A stretch of 64,000 nucleotides of DNA from DASSUW01 sp963835525 (GTDB lineage: Bacteria > Actinomycetota > Thermoleophilia > Solirubrobacterales > Solirubrobacteraceae), in contig CAWIFM010000001.1 of the NCBI GenBank assembly GCA_963835525.1, forward strand, positions 62,001-126,000. Reading direction: 5' to 3'. The notes beneath the pieces are model-generated. The model searched no databases and had not been told where the DNA came from. It saw only the letters and a program-made list of their open reading frames with translations. The position numbers and the translations under genes are program-made. Of the stretch, positions 20,459-28,896 are shown piece after piece; position 1 is the stretch's first letter; every line of letters starts with the position of its first letter.

Positions 20459-21778
20459 TTACCAGCCCTCTAGCCCCAGCTGCTGCGCCTGCTTCTTGAC
20501 GTCCTCGTCGTAGAGCTTGGCGCCGTCGTCGGCCGACCGCAGGCCGGAGCCGACCTCGACCGTGATCTGCTCCAGCGCCGGGCCCTTCACGGGGGAGAGG
20601 AACTCGAGCGCCGGCGTGGCGCGGTCCTCGTCCACGTAGGGCTGGAGGTCCTTGATCGCCGCGGGCACGTCGGCCGGCAGCTCGCACCCCTTGACCATCC
20701 ACGGGCCGGTCGGCGCGAAGGCGCTGGCCTGGGCCTCGCAGCCCTCCGGGCTGGCGATGAAGGCGAGGAACTCCTTCGCCGCGTCGAGCTTGGCGCCCTC
20801 GGTGGTCTTCGGGACGTAGACGCCGCCCGGGAGCCACAGGGTGAGCCCGTTGTCGTCGGCGGACTTGCCGGGCTGCGCGAAGAAGCCGACGTCGTCGATC
20901 TGCTCCGGATCCGAGGTCTCGAGGTTCGGGACCGTGACCGTGAGCTGCGGGTAGTGGGCGCCCTTGCCCTGGGCGAGCAGGCTGAGCGCGGCGGGGAACT
21001 TGATCGAGCCGAAGTTCTTGTTCAGGTAGCCCGCCTTGTTGACCTCCTCGAGGTGCTGGAAGCCCTCGACGGCCGGCTCCTGCGAGTACTTGGCCTGGTT
21101 GCTCGTGTACTGCTGGTCCCAGTCCGGGACCTCCGCCGCCACGTTGTGGTAGTCGGCGAGCACGAACAGCTGCGAGGTCCACGTGTCGCCGTAGCTCTGG
21201 ACGACCGGGTCGATCCCGGCCTTCTTGATCTCGGCGTTGTTGGCCATGAACTCGTCCCACGTCTGAGGGACTTCCAGGCCGAGGTCCGCGTAGACCTTCT
21301 TGTTGTAGAGGATGCCCCCGCCGAAGGCGCTGCCGAACGGCGCGCCGTAGACCTGGTCCTCGGCCGACACGCTCGGCTTGAAGGCGTCGTCGAGATCGCC
21401 CACCCACGGCTCGTCGTTGAGCGGGGTGAGCTGCGACGCCGGGTTGAGCGCCTGGAACAGCGAGCCCGAGTTGTACGCGAAGAGATCGGTCATCTCCTGC
21501 GTGGAGAGCCGCGTCTTCACCACGTTGTCGCCCTCGCCGCCCTGCGGGCGCGTCTCGAGCTTGATCGTGATGTCCGGGTTCTTCGCCTGGAACGCCTTGA
21601 TCAGCGCCTCGGCCGGCTTGACGGCCTGGTCGCTGTTGTCCACGAGGAACGAGAGCGTGACCTTCTCGCCGCCCGAGGCGGCGCCGTCGTCATCGTCCCC
21701 GCCGCACCCAACGACGACGAGCACCGCCGCGAGGGCGACCAGCGCGCCGGCTCGCTTCCACGTCCGATCGAGCACCAT
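20459..21778 (-). CDS. ABC extracellular solute-binding lipoprotein (family 1)
   Basis: A 439-residue sugar-binding lipoprotein. The signal peptide ends in VVVGC (Cys 25), followed by an Asp/Gly-rich linker. Family 1 features include TLSFLVDNSDQAVKPAEALIKAF, a PFGSAFGGGILYNKKVYADLGL region and the QTWDEFMANNAEIKKAG motif typical of CUT1 binding proteins. It is the first gene of the rhamnosidase operon, downstream of a well-formed promoter. The ATG at 21778 was chosen because the longer open frame upstream would place the promoter inside the gene and destroy the signal peptide. Confidence 0.9.
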   Translation of the reverse strand: MVLDRTWKRAGALVALAAVLVVVGCGGDDDDGAASGGEKVTLSFLVDNSDQAVKPAEALIKAFQAKNPDITIKLETRPQGGEGDNVVKTRLSTQEMTDLFAYNSGSLFQALNPASQLTPLNDEPWVGDLDDAFKPSVSAEDQVYGAPFGSAFGGGILYNKKVYADLGLEVPQTWDEFMANNAEIKKAGIDPVVQSYGDTWTSQLFVLADYHNVAAEVPDWDQQYTSNQAKYSQEPAVEGFQHLEEVNKAGYLNKNFGSIKFPAALSLLAQGKGAHYPQLTVTVPNLETSDPEQIDDVGFFAQPGKSADDNGLTLWLPGGVYVPKTTEGAKLDAAKEFLAFIASPEGCEAQASAFAPTGPWMVKGCELPADVPAAIKDLQPYVDEDRATPALEFLSPVKGPALEQITVEVGSGLRSADDGAKLYDEDVKKQAQQLGLEGW

Positions 21779-21800
21779 CCGCAACCTCCCCCAGTCGCCA

Positions 21801-21812
21801 TGAATCGTTTCA
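21801..21812. promoter_or_regulatory. LacI-type operator, downstream site
   Basis: TGAATCGTTTCA is a near-perfect palindrome with central CG, the usual LacI/GalR operator form. On the minus strand it lies about 16 bp downstream of the -10 element, where a bound repressor would block elongation. The second copy is at 21879. Confidence 0.65.
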
Positions 21813-21827
21813 AGGTGGCGGAGGCGA

Positions 21828-21856
21828 AAGGTAGACCCAGATCCCGGGCGTGTCAA
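21828..21856 (-). promoter_or_regulatory. Sigma-70-type promoter of the rhamnosidase operon
   Basis: Read on the minus strand, TTGACA (21856-21851) is a perfect -35 element. After exactly 17 bp comes TACCTT (21833-21828), a good actinobacterial -10. It lies about 50 bp upstream of the solute-binding protein start and between two LacI-type operators. Confidence 0.75.
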
Positions 21857-21878
21857 GACAGCGCCATCAGCACGGTAT

Positions 21879-21890
21879 TGAGTCGATTCA
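21879..21890. promoter_or_regulatory. LacI-type operator, upstream site
   Basis: TGAGTCGATTCA matches the downstream site in 10 of 12 positions when both are compared with a TGAATCGATTCA consensus. It lies about 22 bp upstream of the -35 element. Two sites 78 bp apart could allow DNA looping by a tetramer or binding by two dimers. Confidence 0.6.
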
Positions 21891-21982
21891 TAGTTAGCCC
21901 TTGACCTACGGGCAGCCGCACCGGCGGTGACGGAAAGGCGCGCCGGGGACGCCAGCCTCCTCCCTGGGCCCGGGGTCGCGGG

Positions 21983-23270
21983 GTGGGCACGCTTCTCGAC
22001 GTGCCCACCACCCGTATCCGCAGACGTTCCGCCGAGGCTGTCGTGTTCAGCGCCGCCGCCGTCGTCGCGCTCGCCCACGCCTTCGACGACGCCTTCCTCC
22101 TGCCGCGCGGCGGCGTGCCGCTGACCCAGCACGCGCTCGCCGCGGGGATCGCGCTCGTCGCGACGGTGCTCGCCGTCGCCCGCTTCTCGTCGCTGCGGCC
22201 CGGCCTGCGCGCGGCGATCGCGTTCACGTTCGGCGCGCTCGCCATCCCCAACGGCGGCCGCCACCTGCAGCACATGCTCAACGACGGCACGACCGCCAAC
22301 GACGTGACCGGCGTGCTCGCGCTGGCCGCCGGCATCGTGCTCGTGGGCCTCGCCGCCTGGATCCCGTTCCACCACCGCGGCGGCGGCCGGTGGGCCGTCC
22401 GCGTCGTCATGGTGCCCGCCGTCGTGCTCGCCGTCTACCTGGTCTTCATGCCGATCGGGGTCGGCATCGTGGACATCCACTCGCTGCACCGGCCGATCGG
22501 CAGCCCGCCGAGCGCCGACGTACGAGACGGTCCGCTTCACGGCCTCGGACGGCGTCGAGCTCGAGGGCTGGTACCGCCCGTCGCGCAACGGCGCCTCGCT
22601 GCTCATGCTCTCGGGCGGCGGCGGCAACCGCCGCAGCGCGCTGCGCCACGCCGAGATGCTCACCCGCCACGGCTACGGCGTGCTCGTCTACGACCCGCGC
22701 GGCAGCGGCAACAGCGAGGGCACCGTCAACTCCTACGGCTGGGGCTGGGAGAAGGACGCCGCGGCGGCGCTCGACTTCCTCGCCGCCCGCGATGACCGCA
22801 TCGGCGTCCTCGGGCTCTCGACCGGCGCCGACATCGCGATCGACATCGCCGCCCGCCGCGACGACGTCGATGCCGTGGTCGCCGACGGCGCCGCGGCGAT
22901 CGGCTACGAGGACTACGAGGAGTACATGGACTCGGCGATCGAGCGCGCGCCGATGTGGCTGCTGTTCAAGACGATCGAGGCGATCCAGGGCCGCTCCGGG
23001 CCGGAGGAGTCGCTGGCCGACCAGATCGCCCGCAGCCGCTCGCCGCACCTGATCATCTCCGCCGGCCTGCAGGAGAAGGAGTGGGGCGAGCTCTACGACC
23101 GCGCGGGCGGCGACCGCTCCGAGCTCTGGTACCTGCCCGACGCCGGCCACACGGCCGCGCTGCGGCAGTACCCCGAGGCCTACGAGCAGCGCGTCGCGTC
23201 GTTCTTCGACGAGCACGTGCTCGGGAACACGGAGGTAACCACCGGCGCGCAGCGTTCGTTCCAGCGCTGA
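21983..23270 (+). pseudogene. Membrane-anchored alpha/beta hydrolase (one frameshift)
   Basis: The N-terminal third (to about 22520) holds four hydrophobic segments. The rest is an alpha/beta hydrolase domain with MLSGGGGNRRS (oxyanion region), VLVYDPRGSGNSEG and the nucleophile elbow GLSTGADIA (Ser), ending in a DAGHTAAL motif with the probable catalytic His. The two parts are in different frames. One extra base near 22520 (in the CGACGTACGAG context) separates SAD from YETVRFTASDGVELEGWY, and its removal gives a continuous product of about 428 residues. The start is uncertain (GTG 21983 or GTG 22001). Substrate unknown; it could be an esterase or peptidase. Confidence 0.7.
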
Positions 23271-23314
23271 CCGGCGGTTTCCGCCATCGCGTGCGCCCGT
23301 CATACGATCGCGCG

Positions 23315-23662
23315 ATGACGAAGACGTACAGGCGGGTGTGCGTCGCCGTTCTCGCGGCGCTCGGACTCGCTCTCCTCCCCGGCACCGCCGGCGCGGCTCG
23401 CGCGCCGATCACCTCGTGCGGCGACGCGACCGCGCCCGGCGGCATCCTCATCTCCGACATCTCCGCGCGCCGCGCGTCGTGCAAGGTCGCGCGCCGGATC
23501 GCGCGGCTGACGCCCGAACGCTGCGAGAGCGGCACGTGCACGGTGCGCGGCTACACCTGCTTCGCCGCGCCCGCGACCGACGAGCTGACGCTCGCGCGCT
23601 GCTCGAAGGCGCGCGACGACGACGAGCTCTACCGCACGGTCCGCTTCGACTACGGACGCTGA
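23315..23662 (+). CDS. Small secreted Cys-containing protein
   Basis: A 115-residue protein with a clear signal peptide (cleavage near AGAARA, about residue 28). The mature part has six Cys residues (TSCGDA, RASCKVA, ERCESGTCTV, TCFAAP, ARCSKA), suggesting disulfide bonds outside the cell. No family was recognised with certainty. It follows the hydrolase gene on the same strand after 44 nt, and converges on the amine oxidase gene, overlapping its 3' end by 13 nt. Confidence 0.65.
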   Translation: MTKTYRRVCVAVLAALGLALLPGTAGAARAPITSCGDATAPGGILISDISARRASCKVARRIARLTPERCESGTCTVRGYTCFAAPATDELTLARCSKARDDDELYRTVRFDYGR

Positions 23663-24804
23663 CGCAGGACCTGGGCGGCGGCGCGCTCGCCGCTGGCGAG
23701 CGCGCCCTCCATCAGGCCGGCGAGCGGGCCCGCCGTGTGCTCGCCGGCGAGCACGATGCGGCCGTGCATCTGCGTCAGCACGGGGTCGTGGCCGCCCGGT
23801 GTGGCGATGGTGTAGGCGCCGCGCGCCCACGGGTCGTCCGACCAAGTCGACAGGACGGCGCCCGCCGGCTCGAGCTCGAGGTCGGGGCGCAGGCGGGCGA
23901 GCGACGCGAGCCAGCGCTCCGGCCCCTCGTCGACGCCGAGCCGCTCGAGCGCCCGCTCCGAGCCGGCGAATGCATGCGCGACCGGCTGGACCTCGCCGCC
24001 GGCGCGCGCGGTCCAGGTCCAGTAGCGCTCGGGCACCGACTGCACGGCGCTGGGCTCCGGGCGGGAGCGCAGCGGGACGAAGAGCTTCGCGGCGTGGCCC
24101 GTGCGCACCCGCGCCAGGGCTTCCCGCAGCGGCGCGGGGAGTCCCGCGATCTCGCGCGCCACCGGGGCGGGGACGGCGACGACGATCGCCCGGGCGGCGA
24201 CCTCCTCGACGCTCGCGACCGGGGTCGACAGCCGGATCCGGTCGCCGAGCGCCGCGGCGAGCGCGCGGGCCAGCTCCTGGTTGCCGCCGGCGATGCCGTG
24301 CGACGGCGCGTCGCTGAACGCGGCGACGCCGGTCAGCTCCACTGCCGCGACCTGATCGGCGGCCGTCGCCGTCGAGATCTCCACGCGCGCGCGGATCGCC
24401 TCGCGGACCGCTGCCGGCTCATCCAGCCGGTCGAGCAGCGCCGCCGCGGAGCCGTGGCGCACGTCCTCGTCCTCCAGCGCCCGCTCGATCACGGCCGCGG
24501 CGGCCCGCAGCTGCTGCTCGCTGACCGGCTCGCCGCCGCGCGGGTCGCGCCGCCCGTACGCCATGCCCTTCTCCCACAGGCCGAGCCCGAGCCGGCGCGC
24601 CGTCTGCTCGACGCGCGGGTTGCCGGGCAGGATGAACTCGGCGCCCATCTCCACCAGACTGCCGTCGGCCAGCTCGCGCGACCACACACGGCCGCCGACG
24701 CGGTCGCGCGCCTCGAGCACGAGCACGTCGCGGCCGGCGCGGAGCAGGGTCTCGGCCGCCGCCAGGCCGGCGAGACCCGCTCCGATCACGGCGACGTCGG
24801 TCAG
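23650..24804 (-). CDS. Flavin-containing amine oxidase / FAD-dependent oxidoreductase
   Basis: A 384-residue protein of the monoamine-oxidase/phytoene-desaturase superfamily. The FAD-binding GxGxxG motif is VIGAGLAGLAAAETL at the very start, followed by VLEARDRVGGRV. The C-terminal FAD motif is RIVLAGEHTAGPLAGLMEGAL. It probably oxidises an amine; substrate unknown. No ATG, GTG or TTG lies at the right place. The first beta strand requires a start at or before TDVAV, and a CTG at 24804 forms a CTGA overlap with the copA stop, mirroring the ATGA/GTGA overlaps seen elsewhere. A CTG start is therefore inferred. Confidence 0.8.
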   Translation of the reverse strand: MTDVAVIGAGLAGLAAAETLLRAGRDVLVLEARDRVGGRVWSRELADGSLVEMGAEFILPGNPRVEQTARRLGLGLWEKGMAYGRRDPRGGEPVSEQQLRAAAAVIERALEDEDVRHGSAAALLDRLDEPAAVREAIRARVEISTATAADQVAAVELTGVAAFSDAPSHGIAGGNQELARALAAALGDRIRLSTPVASVEEVAARAIVVAVPAPVAREIAGLPAPLREALARVRTGHAAKLFVPLRSRPEPSAVQSVPERYWTWTARAGGEVQPVAHAFAGSERALERLGVDEGPERWLASLARLRPDLELEPAGAVLSTWSDDPWARGAYTIATPGGHDPVLTQMHGRIVLAGEHTAGPLAGLMEGALASGERAAAQVLRQRP

Positions 24805-26987
24805 GGCGCCGATCGTAGACCGAACCGCCGCAGGCGCAGCGCGTTCAGCACCACCGAGACGCTCGACAGGGCCATCGCGAGCCCGGCGATCACCGGGTTG
24901 AGGAACCCGGCGGCGGCCAGCGGCAGCGCGGCGACGTTGTAGCCGAACGCCCACGCCAGGTTCTGCTTGATCGTGCGCAGCGTGGCGCGCGAGAGCCGGA
25001 TGGCGTCGGCGGCGGCTCGCAGGTCGCCGGAGACCAGCGTGAGGTCGGAGGCCTCGATGGCGACGTCGGTGCCGGTGCCGATGGCCAGGCCGAGGTCGGC
25101 CTGCGCGAGCGCCGGCGCGTCGTTGACGCCGTCGCCGACCATGGCCACGACGCGGCCTTCGGCCTGCAGGCGGCGGATCACGTCGGCCTTCTCGGAGGGC
25201 AGCACCTCCGCGATCACCTCGTCGATGCCGACCCCGGCGGCCACCGCGCGCGCGGTCGTCTCGTTGTCGCCGGTCAGCAGCACGGGTCGCAGGCCGAGCC
25301 CCTTCAGCGAGGCGACCGCCTCGGCCGAGGTCGGCTTGACGGTGTCGGCGACGACCAGCACGCCGCGCACCGCGCCGTCCCAGGCCACCAGAACGGCGGT
25401 GCGGCCCTCCGTCTGGGCGACGTCGAGCCCCTCGGGGATCGTCAGCCCCCACTCGCGCATGAACGCCGGCCGGCCGACCTGGACGCCGTGCCCGTCCACG
25501 ATGCCCTCGACGCCGAGGCCCTCGTGGTTGGCGAAGCCCTCCAGGGCGGGCAGCTCGCCGAGCTCGTCGCGCGCCGCGCGGGCGATTGCCCGCGCGATCG
25601 GGTGCTCGGACGCGTTCTCCACCGCGCCGGCGATGGCCAGCACCTCGGCGCGGTCCTCGGCGTAGACGTCGACCAGGCTCATGCGGCCGGTGGTCACGGT
25701 GCCGGTCTTGTCGAGCACGACGGTGTCCACCTCGCGCGTGGACTCAAGGATCTCCGGGCCCTTGATCAGCAGCCCGAGCTGGGCGCCGCGGCCGGTGCCC
25801 ACCAGCAGCGCGGTCGGGGTGGCGAGCCCGAGCGCGCACGGGCAGGCGATGATCAGCACCGAGACGGCGGCCGTGAAGGCGAACGCGAGATCCTCGCCGG
25901 CGCCGATCCAGAAGCCGAGCGTGGCCACCGAGAGGGCGATCACGACCGGGACGAAGACGCCGGAGATGCGGTCGGCGAGCCGCTGGATCGGCGCCTTGCC
26001 GGTCTGCGCCTCGGTGACCAGCCGCGCGATCTGGGCCAGCGCGGTGTCGGAGCCGACCTTGGTGGCGCGCACGATCAGGCGCCCGCCGGCGTTGACGGTC
26101 GCCCCTGCGACCTCGTCGCCCGGGCGCTTCTCGACCGGCACCGACTCGCCGGTCAGCAGCGACTGGTCGACGGCGCTGGAGCCCTCCTCGACGATGCCGT
26201 CGGTGGCCACCTTCTCGCCGGGCCGCACGATGAAGCGGTCGCCGACGGCGAGCTGCTCGACGGGGACGCGCGTGCCGCCGAGCAGCTCGACGTCCTTGGT
26301 GCCCAGCTGCAACAGCGCCTTCAGCGCGGAGCCCGCCCGCCGCTTGGCGCTCGCCTCGAAGTACCGGCCGGCGAGCATGAACACCGTCACCGCGCTGGCG
26401 ACCTCGAGGTAGATCTCGTCGGCGCCTGCGCCGCGCTCCGGCACGATGTCGAAGCTCATCGTCATGCCGGGCATGCCCGCCTCGCCGATGAACAGGGCGT
26501 AGAGCGACCACGCGAAGGCGGCGAGCACGCCGAGCGAGATCAGCGTGTCCATCGTCGCCGCCCCGTGCCTGAGGTTGGCCCAGGCGGCGCGGTGGAACGG
26601 CCACGCGCCCCACACGACCACCGGCGCGGCGAGCGTCAGCGACAGCCACTGCCAGCTCTCGAACTGCAGCGGCGGGATCATCGCCATCGCCAGCACCGGG
26701 AGCATCAGGGCGAGCGAGACGAGCAGGCGCCGCCGCAGCGGCGCCGTCTCGTCGATCTCCTCGGCCGCCGCCGGCTCGGCGGACGGCAGGACGGCCTGGT
26801 AGCCGGCCGCCTCGACCGCCTCGAGCAGCGCCTCGGGCTCGACCGCGGCGTCGAACTCCACGCTGGCCGTCTCGGTCGCGTAGTTGACCGAGGCGTTCAC
26901 GCCGTCGAGCTTGTTGAGGTTGCGCTCGATCCGGTTCGCGCACGACGCGCAGGTCATGCCGGCGATCGGCAGCTCGAGGTGCGCCAC
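24801..26987 (-). CDS. copA: Copper-translocating P1B-type ATPase
   Basis: A 728-residue heavy-metal ATPase. It has one N-terminal HMA domain with the GMTCASC metal site (Cys 13 and 16), then eight membrane segments. All key motifs are present: TGES, the membrane metal site CPC, phosphorylation site DKTGT, EHPIA and the hinge GDGVNDAP. The CPC form and HMA site indicate export of Cu(I). The GTG start follows the stop of the upstream secreted protein gene with no gap, with GGAGGTGAG as ribosome-binding site. The operon is preceded by a CsoR-like operator at 27817. Confidence 0.94.
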   Translation of the reverse strand: MAHLELPIAGMTCASCANRIERNLNKLDGVNASVNYATETASVEFDAAVEPEALLEAVEAAGYQAVLPSAEPAAAEEIDETAPLRRRLLVSLALMLPVLAMAMIPPLQFESWQWLSLTLAAPVVVWGAWPFHRAAWANLRHGAATMDTLISLGVLAAFAWSLYALFIGEAGMPGMTMSFDIVPERGAGADEIYLEVASAVTVFMLAGRYFEASAKRRAGSALKALLQLGTKDVELLGGTRVPVEQLAVGDRFIVRPGEKVATDGIVEEGSSAVDQSLLTGESVPVEKRPGDEVAGATVNAGGRLIVRATKVGSDTALAQIARLVTEAQTGKAPIQRLADRISGVFVPVVIALSVATLGFWIGAGEDLAFAFTAAVSVLIIACPCALGLATPTALLVGTGRGAQLGLLIKGPEILESTREVDTVVLDKTGTVTTGRMSLVDVYAEDRAEVLAIAGAVENASEHPIARAIARAARDELGELPALEGFANHEGLGVEGIVDGHGVQVGRPAFMREWGLTIPEGLDVAQTEGRTAVLVAWDGAVRGVLVVADTVKPTSAEAVASLKGLGLRPVLLTGDNETTARAVAAGVGIDEVIAEVLPSEKADVIRRLQAEGRVVAMVGDGVNDAPALAQADLGLAIGTGTDVAIEASDLTLVSGDLRAAADAIRLSRATLRTIKQNLAWAFGYNVAALPLAAAGFLNPVIAGLAMALSSVSVVLNALRLRRFGLRSAP

Positions 26988-27818
26988 CTAGCTCACCTCC
27001 TGCGTGAACGCGACGGTATGGAGGCGGCCTTCGTCCTTGAACTGCAGGAACAGCCGGTAGCGGCCCTCGGTGGGGAACGTCGCGGCGAACCGGACGGAGT
27101 CGTCCATCGGATGCACGTGCAGGAAGGCGAGGTCGCCGTCGCGCAGCGCCACCAGGTGCCCGCCGGCGCCCAGGTAGGGCTCGGTGCGGACCGGCTCGCC
27201 GTCCTTGGTGATCGTGAACCGCAGGTCGGCCTCCTGGCCGGGGCGCGCGGCGCCGGCGTCGAGCCGCACGTCGTAGCCGCCGTCGCTGACCGCCGTGGCG
27301 GCGGGCTCGGGCAGGGGGCGGAGGTCGGCCGGGCCGTCGACCCGCAGGTCGGTGGCCAGCGTCTGGTTCTCGCCGTCGTGCGAGAAGTCGGCGAACAACC
27401 GGTAGGAGCCGGCGTCGCCGACGCGCACGGGCGTGCGCCAGCTGCCGTCGGCGGCCTGCTCGGGGTGCAGGTGCTGGAAGCCGGTCAGGTCGCGCCGGGC
27501 GAGGATCAGGTGCATGCGCTTCTCGTGCTCGACGTCGAAGTCGCGCACGATCTGGCCGCTCGCGTCCTCGATCCGGAAGCTCAGCGTCTCCTCGCGGGCG
27601 CGCCGCAGCTCGGCGTCGTCGACGACGACGCGCAGGCCGTCGGCGACGATCGCGAGTCCGCGGACGGGGTCGGGGGCGTGTGCGGAGGTCATCTCGGTGT
27701 GCTCCTGAGGGGCGTCTTCGCTCGGCTCGGGTCCGATGGCGCCGCCCGCGACCGCCGCGCCGCCGAACACCACCACGAGTCCGGCCGCGAACGCTGCGAG
27801 CTTGGAGGTCACCGTCAT
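26988..27818 (-). CDS. Secreted or membrane-anchored protein of the copper operon, duplicated HxHP domains
   Basis: A protein of about 276 residues with one N-terminal hydrophobic segment (AFAAGLVVVFGGAAVAGGA), so exported or anchored. The rest looks like two related beta domains, each containing a His-rich patch: GFQHLHPEQAAD in the first and AFLHVHPMDD in the second, followed in both by strands resembling SYRLFADF and RYRLFLQF. The patches and the partner copA suggest periplasmic copper binding, which is inference. The ATG at 27818 lies inside the operator palindrome; a GTG at 27836 or GTG at 27812 are alternative starts. I do not recognise a named family. Confidence 0.65.
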   Translation of the reverse strand: MTVTSKLAAFAAGLVVVFGGAAVAGGAIGPEPSEDAPQEHTEMTSAHAPDPVRGLAIVADGLRVVVDDAELRRAREETLSFRIEDASGQIVRDFDVEHEKRMHLILARRDLTGFQHLHPEQAADGSWRTPVRVGDAGSYRLFADFSHDGENQTLATDLRVDGPADLRPLPEPAATAVSDGGYDVRLDAGAARPGQEADLRFTITKDGEPVRTEPYLGAGGHLVALRDGDLAFLHVHPMDDSVRFAATFPTEGRYRLFLQFKDEGRLHTVAFTQEVS

Positions 27819-27833
27819 ACCCCTATAGGGTAT
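27817..27833. promoter_or_regulatory. CsoR-like copper operator
   Basis: ATACCCCTATAGGGTAT is an interrupted palindrome with ATACCC and GGGTAT arms, the form bound by CsoR-type copper repressors in many bacteria. It overlaps the 5' end of the first gene of the copper operon, whose ATG lies within it. No csoR gene is in the window. Confidence 0.65.
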
Positions 27834-27882
27834 CACGGCGGCCGCTTATCCGCGGTGAAGGAACGCCTCGCATACTGTGCGG

Positions 27883-27997
27883 CGAAGGGAAGTATCCCGT
27901 CGGCCGGCTCCGTCAGCACGGCGCTTCCAGCGCCCGGGGCCGGCGGCCTGACAAGGCGGAGAAACCTTCGACTGATCGTCACGACCAGCCGGAGGTT
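27883..27997 (+). ncRNA. yybP-ykoY-type (manganese) riboswitch with ribosome-site sequestering hairpin
   Basis: The leader of the TerC gene has the layout of the yybP-ykoY aptamer: GAAGGGAAGTA at the 5' side, a CCGTCAGCACG segment, GGCCGGCGGCCTGACA, and GAGAAACCTTCG at the 3' side. The closing stem is CGAAGG (27883-27888) with CCTTCG (27965-27970). AACCTTCG (27963-27970) can instead pair with CGGAGGTT (27990-27997), which contains the Shine-Dalgarno site GGAGG (27991-27995); an inner stem 27972-27978/27982-27988 strengthens it. Aptamer formation would free the ribosome site, fitting activation of a metal exporter by Mn(II). Identified by eye from the family pattern. Confidence 0.7.
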
Positions 27998-28002
27998 CGC
28001 CG

Positions 28003-28896
28003 TTGTCCCAAGCCATCGCCGCAGGGCCGCTCGCATGGAGCGGGCTGCTCGGCTTCCTCGTCCTCATGATCGTCGTCGACCTGCGGGTCGGCTCGGCCCA
28101 GCGCCAGATGACGGTCGGCACCGCGGCCCTCTGGAGCGGGATCTGGGTTGGGCTGGCGCTCGCCTTCGGCGCCGGCCTGTGGGTGCTCGAGGGAGCCGGC
28201 GCGGGCGAGGCCTACTTCTCCGGCTACGTGATGGAGAAGGCGCTGTCGCTCGACAACGTCTTCGTCTTCACGCTGATCTTCGCCGCCCTCGCGGTGCCGC
28301 GCGAGGAGCAGCCCCGCGTGCTGCTGTGGGGCATCCTGATCGCGCTCGTCCTGCGCGGCATCTTCATCTTCGCCGGCGCCGAGGCGCTCGAGACCTACTC
28401 GTGGGTGGCCTGGCCGTTCGCCGCCCTGCTCGCGTGGACCGGCTGGCGCATCCTGCGCTCCGGCGACCAGCATGACGAGGGGGAGAAGCTCGTCGCGCGC
28501 GTGCGGCAGCGCTTCCCGCGCCTCGAGCCCGCGGTCGCCGCGCTGGTCACGGTCGCCGTCGCCGACGTCATCTTCGCCGTCGACTCGGTGCCCGCGATCC
28601 TCGCGATCACCACCGACACCTTCATCGTCTTCGCCGCCAACGCGTTCGCGCTGCTCGGCCTGCGCGCGCTGTTCTTCCTCGTCGCCGGGGCGGTCGCGCG
28701 GTTCGCGTACCTGCAGCTCGGCCTCGGCGTCCTGCTGATCGGCATCGCCGGCAAGCTCGCCTACGGCGAGGCGACCGGCGAGAAGGTCTCCACCGCGCTG
28801 ACCCTCGGCTCGATCATCGCCGTCATCACCGTCGCCATCGGCGCGTCGCTCTGGAAGGAGCGCCGCGCCTCTCACATCACTCAAGAGGTGAACTGA
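28003..28896 (+). CDS. TerC-family integral membrane protein, probable metal exporter
   Basis: A 297-residue membrane protein with about nine hydrophobic segments. The two acidic TerC signatures are present: EKALSLDNVFVF in the first half and VAVADVIFAVDSVPAIL in the second, each carrying Asp residues thought to bind a metal ion. Several TerC proteins export Mn(II) and lie behind yybP-ykoY riboswitches, as here. The TTG start is placed by the GGAGG site 7 nt upstream and by the riboswitch architecture. The stop is directly followed by the ATG of the peptidase gene, so the two are co-transcribed. Confidence 0.9.
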   Translation: MSQAIAAGPLAWSGLLGFLVLMIVVDLRVGSAQRQMTVGTAALWSGIWVGLALAFGAGLWVLEGAGAGEAYFSGYVMEKALSLDNVFVFTLIFAALAVPREEQPRVLLWGILIALVLRGIFIFAGAEALETYSWVAWPFAALLAWTGWRILRSGDQHDEGEKLVARVRQRFPRLEPAVAALVTVAVADVIFAVDSVPAILAITTDTFIVFAANAFALLGLRALFFLVAGAVARFAYLQLGLGVLLIGIAGKLAYGEATGEKVSTALTLGSIIAVITVAIGASLWKERRASHITQEVN

